Below, piece after piece: positions 32,344-41,171 of a stretch of 64,000 nt of DNA; the first letter of the stretch is position 1, and every line of letters starts with the position of its first letter. The stretch covers positions 124,001 to 188,000 of the forward strand of contig NZ_PYXG01000002.1 of assembly GCF_003043945.1 (NCBI RefSeq), read 5' to 3'. The translations under genes and the position numbers were made by a program. The notes under the pieces were generated by a model. The model saw nothing but the letters and a program-made list of their open reading frames with translations. It made no database searches and had not been told where the DNA came from. The stretch comes from Prevotella sp. oral taxon 376. Lineage in GTDB: Bacteria; Bacteroidota; Bacteroidia; Bacteroidales; Bacteroidaceae.

Positions 32344-33825
32344 TTAATAGCTGCGGGCGATAATCACGCGCGCCTTGCCTGGCTTGCCAGAAACCATGTC
32401 TACTCCCGGCGTCTGCTCGAAACCATAGGGAATGCAGCGAATCGTAGCTTGTGTCTCTTCCTTGATTTTCGCCTCGGTCTCGGCTGTTCCATCCCAATGG
32501 CAAAGGAAGAATCCTCCCCCTTGAATGCGCTCTTTGAATTCCTCATAGTCGTCGCATTCATAAATGTGAGCATCGCGATAGGTGCGGGCCTTCTCGAATA
32601 TGTTTTCCTGAATGTCCTCAAGAAGATTTTTCACACGCTCAACAATGCCTTCGAAAGACACGCTCTCTTTTTCAAGGGTGTCGCGGCGCATGATCTCAAT
32701 GGTATTGTTTTCCAGATCTCTACCGCCCATTACGAGGCGCACGGGGACGCCTTTCAATTCGTAGTCCGCGAATTTGAAACCTGGTCGTTTGTTGCCAGAG
32801 TCGTCGTATTTCACGCTGATACCCGCCGCACGAAGAGCGTCGATGACAGGGGTTAACTTCCCGGTAATCGCCTTTAGCTGTTCCTCGCCCTTGGTGATAG
32901 GCACGATGACAACCTGAATCGGTGCGAGCCGTGGAGGAAGCACCAAGCCGTTGTCGTCAGAATGGGTCATGATGAGGGCTCCGATGAGTCGCGTCGAGAC
33001 ACCCCAGGAGGTAGCCCACACATACTCGGGTTTGTTCTCCTTGTTCAGGAATGTTACATCAAAGGATTTTGCAAAGTTCTGCCCGAGGAAGTGGGATGTG
33101 CCGCTCTGAAGCGCCTTGCCATCCTGCATCATAGCCTCGATGGTGTAAGTGTCGAGAGCTCCGGCAAATCTTTCGGTCTCACTTTTTACTCCCTGGATTA
33201 CGGGAACGCCCATCCATTTCTCGGCAAAGTCGGCATATACATGCAGCATCTTCTGTGCTTCAGACTCCGCTTCTTCACGGGTGGCGTGGGCCGTGTGGCC
33301 TTCCTGCCACAGGAACTCTGATGTGCGGAGGAAGGGCCGGGTGCGCATTTCCCAGCGCATGACATTGCACCACTGGTTGCACATCAGGGGAAGGTCGCGA
33401 TAAGAGTGTATCCAATTCTTATAGGTGTTCCAAATGATGGTCTCGGAAGTAGGGCGCACGATGAGTTCCTCTTCCAACTTAGCCGCAGGATCGACCACGA
33501 CGCCATTGGCATCTTCGTCGGCCTTGAGGCGGTAATGGGTAACTACGGCACACTCCTTGGCAAATCCTTTCACATGTTCGGCCTCTCGCGAAAGGAATGA
33601 CTTGGGGATTAGCAATGGGAAATAGGCGTTCTGAACACCGGTTTCCTTAAACATCTTGTCAAGCTGTGCCTGCATTTTTTCCCAGATGGCATAGCCATAT
33701 GGCTTGATGACCATGCATCCCCGGACGGCAGACTGCTCGGCGAGGTCTGCCTTTACTACCAAGTCGTTATACCACTGACTGTAGTTGTCGGCACGCTTGG
33801 TAAGCTCTTTTAATTCTTTTGCCAT
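32344..33825 (-). CDS. proS: Prolyl-tRNA synthetase, archaeal/eukaryotic-type
   Basis: A 493-aa class II synthetase charging tRNA-Pro. It starts [23 protein letters not shown] and lacks the long editing insertion of the E. coli type, so it belongs to the shorter ProS type common in Bacteroidota. Motif 2 lies in [21 protein letters not shown]; the anticodon-binding domain follows ([13 protein letters not shown]), and a C-terminal zinc-binding-like domain ends with the characteristic ARVIIARSY. Length is normal. It is divergent from the OmpA lipoprotein gene. Confidence 0.96.
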   Translation of the reverse strand: MAKELKELTKRADNYSQWYNDLVVKADLAEQSAVRGCMVIKPYGYAIWEKMQAQLDKMFKETGVQNAYFPLLIPKSFLSREAEHVKGFAKECAVVTHYRLKADEDANGVVVDPAAKLEEELIVRPTSETIIWNTYKNWIHSYRDLPLMCNQWCNVMRWEMRTRPFLRTSEFLWQEGHTAHATREEAESEAQKMLHVYADFAEKWMGVPVIQGVKSETERFAGALDTYTIEAMMQDGKALQSGTSHFLGQNFAKSFDVTFLNKENKPEYVWATSWGVSTRLIGALIMTHSDDNGLVLPPRLAPIQVVIVPITKGEEQLKAITGKLTPVIDALRAAGISVKYDDSGNKRPGFKFADYELKGVPVRLVMGGRDLENNTIEIMRRDTLEKESVSFEGIVERVKNLLEDIQENIFEKARTYRDAHIYECDDYEEFKERIQGGGFFLCHWDGTAETEAKIKEETQATIRCIPYGFEQTPGVDMVSGKPGKARVIIARSY

Positions 33826-33924
33826 AATTTATTTCTGTCTTTATTTTGCTGCTTTTAGGGAAATGCCTATCATCCTTTAGGCAAAATCCCGGCGCAGAGA
33901 TTTCTGGAATCTCTAATTTTGCAG

Positions 33925-33932
33925 CAAAAGTA
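33925..33932 (-). promoter_or_regulatory. Promoter -7 box of proS
   Basis: The minus strand reads TACTTTTG, a TAnnTTTG match, about 100 bp upstream of the proS ATG. Confidence 0.5.
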
Positions 33933-33974
33933 CTAAAAAAAGTTGGTAAAACAGCCATTATGCGAAAAAAGAAT

Positions 33975-33982
33975 TATCTTTG
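33975..33982 (+). promoter_or_regulatory. Promoter -7 box of the OmpA-type gene
   Basis: TATCTTTG, 48 bp upstream of the ATG at 34031 and back to back with the proS promoter. Confidence 0.6.
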
Positions 33983-34030
33983 CAATAGATTCAAATCCTA
34001 TTGATACAGACATTTAAAATTAAATAGATT

Positions 34031-34732
34031 ATGAGAAAAATGAAATTGATGACATTGGGCCTTGCTTTCCTGACCGTAATGAGTGGAGTTACTTCTTGCG
34101 CAACAAAGCAGGGAACGGGCAGTCTGGCCGGCGCCGGAGGTGGTGCCGTGTTGGGCGGTATACTTGGTAATATTATCGGTAAAGATTCTAAGGCCACGGC
34201 TATCGGTGCGGCAATAGGCGGTGCCGTCGGTGCGGGCGCAGGTGCGCTGATTGGCCGACACATGGATAAAGTCGCGCAGGAAACGGCCGCCCAGGTCCAG
34301 AATGCCAAAGTGGAGGAAGTAACCGATGCCAACGGACTGGCTGCAGTCAAGGTAACCTTTGACAGCGGTATCCTATTTGCTACGAACAAGGCGGTATTGA
34401 ACGCAAGGTCCAAGAACGAGCTTGCGAAATTCGCGGGAGTGCTGAGGAATAATGCCGATTGCCATGTTGATATTTATGGGCACACGGATTCTACGGGGAA
34501 CGATGGTATTAACATCCCGTTGTCCAACAGCCGCGCGCAGAGTGTCGTAAGCTATCTTAAGAGCTGTGGAGTCCCGTCTTCCCAATTCAAGAACATCGTA
34601 GGCAAGGGCAGCTCGGAGCCTGTGGCAGACAACTCCACCTCGGCAGGCAGACAGCAGAATCGCCGTGTAGAAGTATATTTGTATGCTTCCCAGACGATGG
34701 TCGACGCGGCCAATGCCGGTACATTGAAGTAA
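34031..34732 (+). CDS. OmpA-family lipoprotein with glycine zipper
   Basis: A 233-aa exported lipoprotein (signal LGLAFLTVMSGVTSC, Cys about 24). Residues 30-75 form a Gly-zipper (AGAGGGAVLGGILGNIIG and AAIGGAVGAGAGALIG) likely to insert in or cross the membrane. The C-terminal OmpA domain has the peptidoglycan-binding pattern DIYGHTDSTGNDGINIPLSNSRAQSV and GRQQNRRVEVYL. It should tether the outer membrane to peptidoglycan. It is followed by a good terminator and then mtgA, another cell-wall gene. Confidence 0.92.
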   Translation: MRKMKLMTLGLAFLTVMSGVTSCATKQGTGSLAGAGGGAVLGGILGNIIGKDSKATAIGAAIGGAVGAGAGALIGRHMDKVAQETAAQVQNAKVEEVTDANGLAAVKVTFDSGILFATNKAVLNARSKNELAKFAGVLRNNADCHVDIYGHTDSTGNDGINIPLSNSRAQSVVSYLKSCGVPSSQFKNIVGKGSSEPVADNSTSAGRQQNRRVEVYLYASQTMVDAANAGTLK

Positions 34733-34763
34733 AGTGTATAGAATTTTAAGTCAAACTAAAACA

Positions 34764-34800
34764 GGGATGCATGCCATATAGAAAGTGTGCATCCCTCTTT
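34764..34800 (+). terminator. Terminator of the OmpA lipoprotein gene
   Basis: GGGATGCA (34764-34771) and TGCATCCC (34788-34795) form an 8-bp stem followed by TCTTT. The T-run is just upstream of the mtgA start at 34809. Confidence 0.65.
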
Positions 34801-34808
34801 CTGTAGAA

Positions 34809-35537
34809 ATGAGGTTGATACTCAAGGCCATTCGTTGGATAACAGCTCTCTTTTTTGCTTCCACAATAACAGCTGTGGTTGCATACAGGTTTCTGCCTGT
34901 TTATGTAACGCCGTTAATGATTATAAGGTGTGTGGAAAATGGAAGCCTTACGATGCGCCACCATTGGGTCTCCATGGATGAAATCTCGCCGCATATGCCC
35001 GTTGCCGTAATGGCAAGTGAAGACCAAAGGTTTCTGCTGCATCATGGATTTGATTATAATGCCATAGAAAAGGCTGCCGCCCATAATCTCAAGAGTAAGA
35101 CCGCTAAGGTGCATGGGGCAAGTACGATTTCGCAGCAGACGGCTAAGAATGTCTTTTTGTGGCCGGGTCGGAGTTGGGTCAGAAAGGGATTTGAGGTCTA
35201 TTTCACGGCGCTCATCGAGCTGATATGGAGCAAGCAGCGCATCATGGAAGTCTATCTGAATTCCATAGAAATGGGGGATTGCGTTTATGGCGTTGACGCG
35301 TGCGCGGCATATCATTTTGGAAAAACTGCCAAAGAACTGTCCAGGGCAGACTGTGCGTTAATATCCGCAACCCTTCCCAATCCGCGGAAATTCTCCTCTA
35401 AATATCCAAGTGCATATATGAGGCAAAGGCAGCGTCGCATAGAACGGGAAATGAAATTCATACCCTCATTCCCCAAAGAGGGCAAAGATATAGATCCCAA
35501 AACGGTATCTGGCGGTATATATCACAATAAAAGATAA
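34809..35537 (+). CDS. mtgA: Monofunctional peptidoglycan glycosyltransferase
   Basis: A 242-aa inner-membrane enzyme that polymerises lipid II glycan chains. The start MRLILKAIRWITALFF at 34809 leads directly into one N-terminal membrane helix. GT51 motifs follow in order: VMASEDQRFLLHHGFDYNAI (catalytic Glu in SEDQ), GASTISQQTAKNVFLW, RKGFEVYFTALIELIWSKQR (second Glu region) and MEVYLNSIEMG. No transpeptidase domain is present. It lies 7 bp before the UvrD-type helicase gene. Confidence 0.94.
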   Translation: MRLILKAIRWITALFFASTITAVVAYRFLPVYVTPLMIIRCVENGSLTMRHHWVSMDEISPHMPVAVMASEDQRFLLHHGFDYNAIEKAAAHNLKSKTAKVHGASTISQQTAKNVFLWPGRSWVRKGFEVYFTALIELIWSKQRIMEVYLNSIEMGDCVYGVDACAAYHFGKTAKELSRADCALISATLPNPRKFSSKYPSAYMRQRQRRIEREMKFIPSFPKEGKDIDPKTVSGGIYHNKR

Positions 35538-35544
35538 GTTCGTA

Positions 35545-37989
35545 ATGACGGAAAACATACTCACCCAATTGAATGAAAGCCAGCGTCAGGCTGTAGAATA
35601 CTGCGATGGGCCAGAACTTGTAATTGCAGGTGCGGGCTCTGGGAAAACCCGCGTGCTGACCTATAAGATAGCATACCTCCTACAGAAAGGCATGAGTCCT
35701 TGGAATATTCTTGCCCTCACTTTTACAAATAAGGCGGCAAATGAAATGAAGGAGCGCATAGGCAGTCTTGTGGGAAACGGTAAGGCGCGCGAGTTATGGA
35801 TGGGCACTTTCCATTCGATTTTTTCCAGAATTCTCAGATACGAGGCCGATTTGGCGGGGTATACGCCGGCATTTACCATATATGACGAAGCGGATAGTCG
35901 CTCACTCTTGAAGGCTATTATCAAGGAAATGCAACTGGACGACAAGGCATACAAGCCTGCTTCGGTACATAATCGAATTTCCATGGCGAAGAATCATTTG
36001 TGCTTTGCCCAACAATATGCCAATGACGGAAGTCTGCTGGAGCGGGATAAACAAATGAGAATGCCGGAGCTATATAAGATATATTCAACCTATGAAAATC
36101 GACTTCGGCAAGCCAATGCCATGGACTTCGATGATTTGTTGACGAATACATTTAAGCTCTTCCGGGATAATCAATCTGTTCGGGAGAAGTATGCGGAGCG
36201 GTTCCAATATGTATTGGTCGATGAATATCAGGATACCAACTATGTACAACAGCAAATAGTATGGCTTTTGACAAAAGAAAACCAGAAGATATGCGTTGTC
36301 GGCGATGACTATCAGAGTATCTATGGGTTTCGTGGTGCCAACATTGACAATATACTTGATTTCCAGAAAATATATAAGAGTTCCCGGCTCTTTAAACTGG
36401 AGCAAAACTATCGATCAACTCAGCGGATCGTCCTGGCAGCTAACAGTCTGATGAAACATAATCAGCGGCAGATAGATAAAGATGTATATAGTAAAAATGA
36501 AGAAGGAGAGAAACTGATACTGAAACCTGTATATAGCGACCGTGAGGAAGCCGCCGTTGTTACGAAGAACATCCAAAAGATTAAGAGACAGGAAAGTTGT
36601 GAATATTCTGATTTTGCCGTCTTGTATAGGACAAATGCACAGAGCCGGCCTTTCGAAGAAGAAATGCGGAAGCAAGGAATTCCTTATCGTATCTATGGAG
36701 GACTGAGCTTCTATCAGCGAAAGGAAATAAAGGATATCATCGCATACTTCCGCCTGGTGGTAAATCCTAATGATGAAGAGGCATTTAAACGAATAATTAA
36801 TTATCCTGCGAGAGGAATAGGCAATACAACCATACAAAAGATTATTGAAGCTGCCCAGCAAAGTACGGTGAGCTTATGGGAAATTATCAATACCCCGGCA
36901 TTATATGAGTTGAATTTAAGCAAAGGCACACTTTCGAGAATCAATGGATTCAGGAATATGATAACAGCCTTCATTCAAAAGCTAAACAGTACTGATGTAT
37001 ATGAGCTGGGAAAGGAAATTATTTCCATAAGCGGTATTAGCATGGATATATATTCTAATTCGGACCCAGAGGGATTGTCCAGACAAGAGAATCTTGAGGA
37101 GTTTTTAAACGGGATGAATGACTTTGTCGAAGGAAGAAAAGAGGAGGGGAGAGAACACGAGGCGCTTCTTCCGGATTTCTTGCAAGAAGTGTCGTTGCTT
37201 TCCGACCTCGACAGTAATGATAATGAAACAAGCAAAGTTGCCTTAATGACTATACACTCCGCAAAGGGGCTTGAGTTCCCCACGGTATTCATAGTGGGAA
37301 TGGAAGAGAACATTTTTCCAAGCCCGATGGCAGCTAATAACCTTCGTGAATTAGAAGAGGAACGAAGACTGCTTTATGTTGCCATAACACGAGCTGAACG
37401 GCATTGCATCTTAACTTGTGCAAGAAATCGCTTTAGATATGGAAAAATGGAATTTGATACGCCAAGCCGTTTCCTTAAAGAGATAGATCCGAGACATATA
37501 AGTATAGAGGAGGGGACTGTTCCCGATATGGATTCCAAATGGGAAAGGTATAAAAGAAAGCTTTGGGATGCAGATGGTGAAATAAATACATTCTATCCGC
37601 AGAGATCTGATAGATGGCAAAATTCCAAACCTGTTGCTGGACAGTTTATGGCAGATCCTAAACAGAAAATCACTTCCCGGCATCAACAAGAGATAGCTGT
37701 TGACCCTTTGTCGGAGTCTTTTAAACAGCGATTAGTCCGTAGTGGTGGAAGTTTGAGAAAGGTTACTGATGCGATTCAGAATGGCGGTAGAAAAACAAAG
37801 GAATCGCCCTCTCCGCATGATATGACCTCCTTGGCAGAAGGAGTAATGATTGAACACCAGCGTTTTGGCCTTGGAAAAATCATTAAAGTTGAAGGAACAG
37901 GAGAAAACGCGAAAGCTACCGTGGAATTTCAAAATACCGGAACCAAACAATTGTTGCTGAAGTTTGCGAAATTCAAGGTTATTTCTTAA
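35545..37989 (+). CDS. UvrD/PcrA-type DNA helicase
   Basis: An 814-aa superfamily 1A helicase with a likely role in nucleotide-excision repair or replication restart. Motifs: Q motif LNESQRQAV, Walker A AGAGSGKTRVL, LTFTNKAANEM (Ia), DEYQDTNYVQ (II), GDDYQSIYGFRGA (III), FKLEQNYRS (IV), MTIHSAKGLEFPTVFIVG (V) and ERRLLYVAITRAERH (VI). The C-terminal IEHQRFGLGKIIKVEG is the PcrA/UvrD Tudor-like RNAP-contact patch. It is distinct from the AddA-like protein at 25.7-28.9 kb. A strong hairpin follows. Confidence 0.95.
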   Translation: MTENILTQLNESQRQAVEYCDGPELVIAGAGSGKTRVLTYKIAYLLQKGMSPWNILALTFTNKAANEMKERIGSLVGNGKARELWMGTFHSIFSRILRYEADLAGYTPAFTIYDEADSRSLLKAIIKEMQLDDKAYKPASVHNRISMAKNHLCFAQQYANDGSLLERDKQMRMPELYKIYSTYENRLRQANAMDFDDLLTNTFKLFRDNQSVREKYAERFQYVLVDEYQDTNYVQQQIVWLLTKENQKICVVGDDYQSIYGFRGANIDNILDFQKIYKSSRLFKLEQNYRSTQRIVLAANSLMKHNQRQIDKDVYSKNEEGEKLILKPVYSDREEAAVVTKNIQKIKRQESCEYSDFAVLYRTNAQSRPFEEEMRKQGIPYRIYGGLSFYQRKEIKDIIAYFRLVVNPNDEEAFKRIINYPARGIGNTTIQKIIEAAQQSTVSLWEIINTPALYELNLSKGTLSRINGFRNMITAFIQKLNSTDVYELGKEIISISGISMDIYSNSDPEGLSRQENLEEFLNGMNDFVEGRKEEGREHEALLPDFLQEVSLLSDLDSNDNETSKVALMTIHSAKGLEFPTVFIVGMEENIFPSPMAANNLRELEEERRLLYVAITRAERHCILTCARNRFRYGKMEFDTPSRFLKEIDPRHISIEEGTVPDMDSKWERYKRKLWDADGEINTFYPQRSDRWQNSKPVAGQFMADPKQKITSRHQQEIAVDPLSESFKQRLVRSGGSLRKVTDAIQNGGRKTKESPSPHDMTSLAEGVMIEHQRFGLGKIIKVEGTGENAKATVEFQNTGTKQLLLKFAKFKVIS

Positions 37990-37995
37990 TTAGCA

Positions 37996-38036
37996 GCAAC
38001 GATGGCATCCCCACATATAGGGAATGCCATCGTTGC
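37996..38036. terminator. Bidirectional hairpin between convergent genes
   Basis: A 13-bp perfect inverted repeat GCAACGATGGCAT/ATGCCATCGTTGC lies 7 bp after the helicase stop and directly abuts the stop codon of the convergent 42-aa gene. Confidence 0.7.
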
Positions 38037-38165
38037 CTATAAACTTTCATCTTCGGGTTTATCCAAACTTCTATTTGTTTTATAAGGGCTTTTCTTTCGG
38101 AGTAACCATTCCGCTTTTCGAGCCTCATATTCATCCCTATGGCGTTCTAAGAAGTTATCTGCCAT
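38037..38165 (-). CDS. 42-aa conserved-looking small protein
   Basis: A 42-aa protein, MADNFLERHRDEYEAR at its start and SLDKPEDESL at its end, highly charged and without a membrane segment. Its ATG directly abuts the stop of the DUF4270 gene (no intergenic base), which supports translation. I recall similar very short proteins with a MADN(Y/F)LE start in Bacteroides, function unknown. A chance frame is the alternative, but the tight junction and the hairpin right after the stop argue for a real gene. Confidence 0.6.
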   Translation of the reverse strand: MADNFLERHRDEYEARKAEWLLRKKSPYKTNRSLDKPEDESL

Positions 38166-39578
38166 TTACTTGAATTTAGAATAGATTACGCCTATCTTTA
38201 TTGGTGAGCCCGGATTATTGAGCCCCCCCACTAATTTCGTACTTGTAAGCGACATGTCATGCGTTATGCTCGTAAGGATCGTTGATGAGCTCACGGTCGT
38301 GTATGCTGCATTTACTGGTATCAATACCACTTTATTCCAATCGTTTCCCGTGCGGTGTTTGTTCATATAGCTAATCATGCCCGAGATGTTGTTAAAGGTA
38401 TATGTATTGGTGCTATTTGTGTATGTAGCGAGAAACGATGACTTATAGTCAGGCAGACTATTGCTTTCAAAGAAAGAATGAAGCTGCGCCTTTGGTATCA
38501 TTAATATTGTTGATGGGACATCGAGCGAATATTCACTATTCGTGGAATTGTTTATGCGGTTTAGGCTTATCTTGGCCGAATTGATTGAATCATTTTCATG
38601 TCCCTTTACAATCTCGTCTATTGGCAATGTCATCTCTGTAAAGATACCGGCAGGAGATTTGAGGTAGGAGCAGGTGTTATCAGCCACCAACTGGTCTATG
38701 ACATGATTGTCATTGGTGAAATGCGTTGTCTGCAAAACCTCTTCCGTACCAGCAAATGATGCGATTCCGGTGTAAATGCTATCCTTATAATTGTACCTGA
38801 AATACACATTCAATTGACTTGCCGAGATATATGCCATGGAGTTAAGACCGCTTTCACTCTTAAAGTAGAAGCCCGGCACGACATTCTGTATGAATGTGTA
38901 TGCGTTTTTAAAATAAGACGGATTCTTATAGTAAGTACGCATAATATATGTGCCAAAGTTGTTATAGGAGTTACCCTCCTTGTCAGTATAGGACTTGTCA
39001 AGGTTTATGCGAATATTCTTTCGGTATGAACTTTTCTTGCGGAGACTTTCCGGAATATTAAGGTCTGTCAGCGTATAAGGCAGTTCTGCAATCGGGCCGT
39101 TCTTACGGAGATAGCCCATTCCTTCAATATCGTAGTCTGTATAATAATTCCCGTCAGCAAGAGGCTTGTCAAGTTCATGGACGCTCATTTTCATTGGCAC
39201 AAGCGAATCCCCATAGAATGTGTCATAATAGAGGCGGATTTCTACCGAGTCAGCAATTACTTCTCCATCTTTCAGACTCCGTATATCATCTTTCTTGGGG
39301 AACTCGTAATTCTCTAAATTATGAAATTGAATCATACAGTCGCCTGTAATATACGCTCCTGTCTCCGGATCGCGGACCTTGCCGAGATAAGCTGTTGTTG
39401 TACGAGACAATACAGAGTTGGCTTTCAGGGAGCGTGTCATTACCGTGAAAGTATCTGTTTTAATGGTCAGATTATCGGCGATATCCGTTATGGAAATCCC
39501 CAATGAATCTGTTGTTGTGTCGCAAGATGCGAAAACGAAAGATGCAAGTACAAGACCTGCGAAGAACTTTGGTTTCAT
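38166..39578 (-). CDS. DUF4270 family lipoprotein
   Basis: A 470-aa exported lipoprotein. The start MKPKFFAGLVLASFVFASC at 39578 gives a lipobox with Cys19. The mature protein begins with the DUF4270 pattern (DTTTDSLGISITD, then TYLGKVRDPETGAYITGD-like segment), followed by a large beta-rich region. Function is unknown. It follows the GT5 gene by 14 bp; I recall this pairing with a starch-synthase-like gene as common in Bacteroidales, which would hint at a link to surface or storage polysaccharide. Confidence 0.85.
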   Translation of the reverse strand: MKPKFFAGLVLASFVFASCDTTTDSLGISITDIADNLTIKTDTFTVMTRSLKANSVLSRTTTAYLGKVRDPETGAYITGDCMIQFHNLENYEFPKKDDIRSLKDGEVIADSVEIRLYYDTFYGDSLVPMKMSVHELDKPLADGNYYTDYDIEGMGYLRKNGPIAELPYTLTDLNIPESLRKKSSYRKNIRINLDKSYTDKEGNSYNNFGTYIMRTYYKNPSYFKNAYTFIQNVVPGFYFKSESGLNSMAYISASQLNVYFRYNYKDSIYTGIASFAGTEEVLQTTHFTNDNHVIDQLVADNTCSYLKSPAGIFTEMTLPIDEIVKGHENDSINSAKISLNRINNSTNSEYSLDVPSTILMIPKAQLHSFFESNSLPDYKSSFLATYTNSTNTYTFNNISGMISYMNKHRTGNDWNKVVLIPVNAAYTTVSSSTILTSITHDMSLTSTKLVGGLNNPGSPIKIGVIYSKFK

Positions 39579-39592
39579 TAATTTGTGTATAT

Positions 39593-40420
39593 CTAAAAGC
39601 AATCTTTCTGTTTTTCTTGTCCTATAAGGCTTTTGTAGAAATCTGTATAGGCATCGGTATTGCCATAACCAGGGAAATCAAGCAGGGGGATTTCCTTGTC
39701 CTTTGCATAGCCGAGAAGTTCTGCGTTGACATCCTTACCGCCCTCGATGACACCATCGCTGTAGTCAATTGCGAGTTTGCCCAATTCTAAAAAGTCAAAT
39801 TTATCCTTATAATTCTTTAGCAAGTTGGATTTGGCATCACGGAATTCCAAACATTCCTTGAATCTGTCAGACAAGTTATCTGTCAGCTGTTTCTCATAAA
39901 GTGTCATAACCACCTTGCTGTTGGAGAACGAAGGCTCATCCTTGTAGGCCGTCTTTATATAGAAAGGAATAACGGCGGATATCCATCCGTGGCATACTAC
40001 CAAGTCAGGAACCCAGCGGAGTTTCTTCACGGTTTCCAATACGCCGCGGGCATAGAAGATGGCGCGTTCGCCATTGTCAGAATATTCGACGCCTGCTTCG
40101 TTCTTTTCCATTTGCCGCTTCGAGAAATAGTCTTCGTTATCTATGAAATATACTTGGATACGGGAAGTTGGGATAGAGGCCACCTTGATGATCAGCGTGT
40201 GGTCGCTCTCATTGATAATAAGATTCATTCCAGAGAGACGGATTACCTCGTGCAACTGATTGCGGCGCTCATTGATGGTTCCCCATTTGGGCATGAAATT
40301 GCGAATCTCGAATCCAGCCTCTTGTGCCGTCTGGGGGAGCTCACGCCCCATAACCGACATTTCTGTTTCAGGTACAAAAGGGTTTATCTCCTGGTTGATG
40401 AATAATATTTTCTTTGCCAT
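39593..40420 (-). CDS. Single-domain GT5 glycogen/starch synthase-like protein
   Basis: A 275-aa protein matching only the N-terminal (acceptor) domain of starch/glycogen synthases: KILFINQEINPFVPETEMSVMGRELPQ (ADP-glucose synthases have a K-x-G-G-L loop here, which is missing), IQVYFIDNEDYF, GERAIFYARGVLE and PDLVVCHGWISAVIP. The C-terminal Rossmann domain that binds the sugar nucleotide is absent, although the gene ends cleanly. It may be an inactive or regulatory paralog, or need a partner. It is divergent in type from GlgA of about 480 aa. Confidence 0.8.
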   Translation of the reverse strand: MAKKILFINQEINPFVPETEMSVMGRELPQTAQEAGFEIRNFMPKWGTINERRNQLHEVIRLSGMNLIINESDHTLIIKVASIPTSRIQVYFIDNEDYFSKRQMEKNEAGVEYSDNGERAIFYARGVLETVKKLRWVPDLVVCHGWISAVIPFYIKTAYKDEPSFSNSKVVMTLYEKQLTDNLSDRFKECLEFRDAKSNLLKNYKDKFDFLELGKLAIDYSDGVIEGGKDVNAELLGYAKDKEIPLLDFPGYGNTDAYTDFYKSLIGQEKQKDCF

Positions 40421-40440
40421 ATCAGTTATAGTTGGTTATG

Positions 40441-40448
40441 CAAAGATA
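40441..40448 (-). promoter_or_regulatory. Promoter -7 box of the GT5-DUF4270 operon
   Basis: The minus strand reads TATCTTTG, 20 bp upstream of the GT5 start. Confidence 0.6.
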
Positions 40449-40557
40449 CATTCTTTTTTTGAGAAAGCGTCCACTTTTGCTGTTTTTCAAACAAAAGTGA
40501 ACGCTTTATTAGGGAATTTTTGTATTTTGCTTTTTATTTTTGCTTTTGTTGTAAATT

Positions 40558-40986
40558 TTACTCAATTACAACGAGAGCGTCTTCCTCGAGAACTGATTGT
40601 CCTGGCTTTACGCAGATAGCGGTAACCGTGCCGTCTTTTTCAGCTTCGATGTTGTTTGCCATTTTCATGGCCTCAAGGACCACAACGGTGTCGCCCGCCT
40701 TAACTTCCTGGCCAACAGTAACCTCAATACTTGTGATTGTGCCAGGAAGCGGCGCCTTGATGGCATTGGCCGTATTTACATTTGCTGCGGAAGCTGAAGT
40801 TTCTCCAGGCTCTTCTGCAGTTGGTTTGCCGAGCTCAACCTTTGCTTTCTCCGGTTCGGCAGTTTGCTCCATCTGCACCTTGTAGCTCTCTCCGTTCACG
40901 GTAACCTCAGCTACATTGTTCTCGTCGATTTCACCGATGGCAACTTTGTATTCCTTACCACCAATGGTATATTTAAATTCTTTCAT
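40558..40986 (-). CDS. Biotin carboxyl carrier subunit of acyl-CoA carboxylase/decarboxylase
   Basis: A 142-aa cytoplasmic biotin carrier. The N-terminal 50 residues (FKYTIGGKEYKVAIGEI) resemble the gamma/BCCP subunit of methylmalonyl-CoA decarboxylases. An Ala/Pro/Glu-rich linker leads to the biotinyl domain with the target Lys in VLEAMKMANNIEA. It moves carboxyl groups between the carboxyltransferase encoded upstream (mmdA) and a second active site. The genes mmdA, the 50-aa gene and this one are consecutive, with gaps of 26 and 6 bp. Confidence 0.9.
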   Translation of the reverse strand: MKEFKYTIGGKEYKVAIGEIDENNVAEVTVNGESYKVQMEQTAEPEKAKVELGKPTAEEPGETSASAANVNTANAIKAPLPGTITSIEVTVGQEVKAGDTVVVLEAMKMANNIEAEKDGTVTAICVKPGQSVLEEDALVVIE

Positions 40987-40992
40987 TCCTCT

Positions 40993-41145
40993 TTATGGTT
41001 TTGGTGTTACACTCAAGAACTTTGCATTCCAGAGAGTGGGGCGTTGCTTGATCGTAATGAGCCCCGCTTCCTTGTCGTGCACATTGTTTCCCTGATATTC
41101 GAATATGGCCATGGCAATGGCTGCATATATGTTCTTATCCATCAT
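40993..41145 (-). CDS. 50-aa small subunit-like protein between carboxyltransferase and BCCP
   Basis: A 50-aa protein MMDKNIYAAIAMAIFEYQ...NAKFLSVTPKP, starting at 41145 (or one codon later). A short hydrophobic N-terminal stretch and a W-N-A-K end resemble the small delta/epsilon-type accessory subunits of sodium-pumping decarboxylases and the OadG family. Position between mmdA and the biotin carrier supports an accessory role in that complex. It is too short for confident homology by eye. Confidence 0.6.
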   Translation of the reverse strand: MMDKNIYAAIAMAIFEYQGNNVHDKEAGLITIKQRPTLWNAKFLSVTPKP

Positions 41146-41171
41146 CTTCAATTGATATTCATTTTTTCGGG

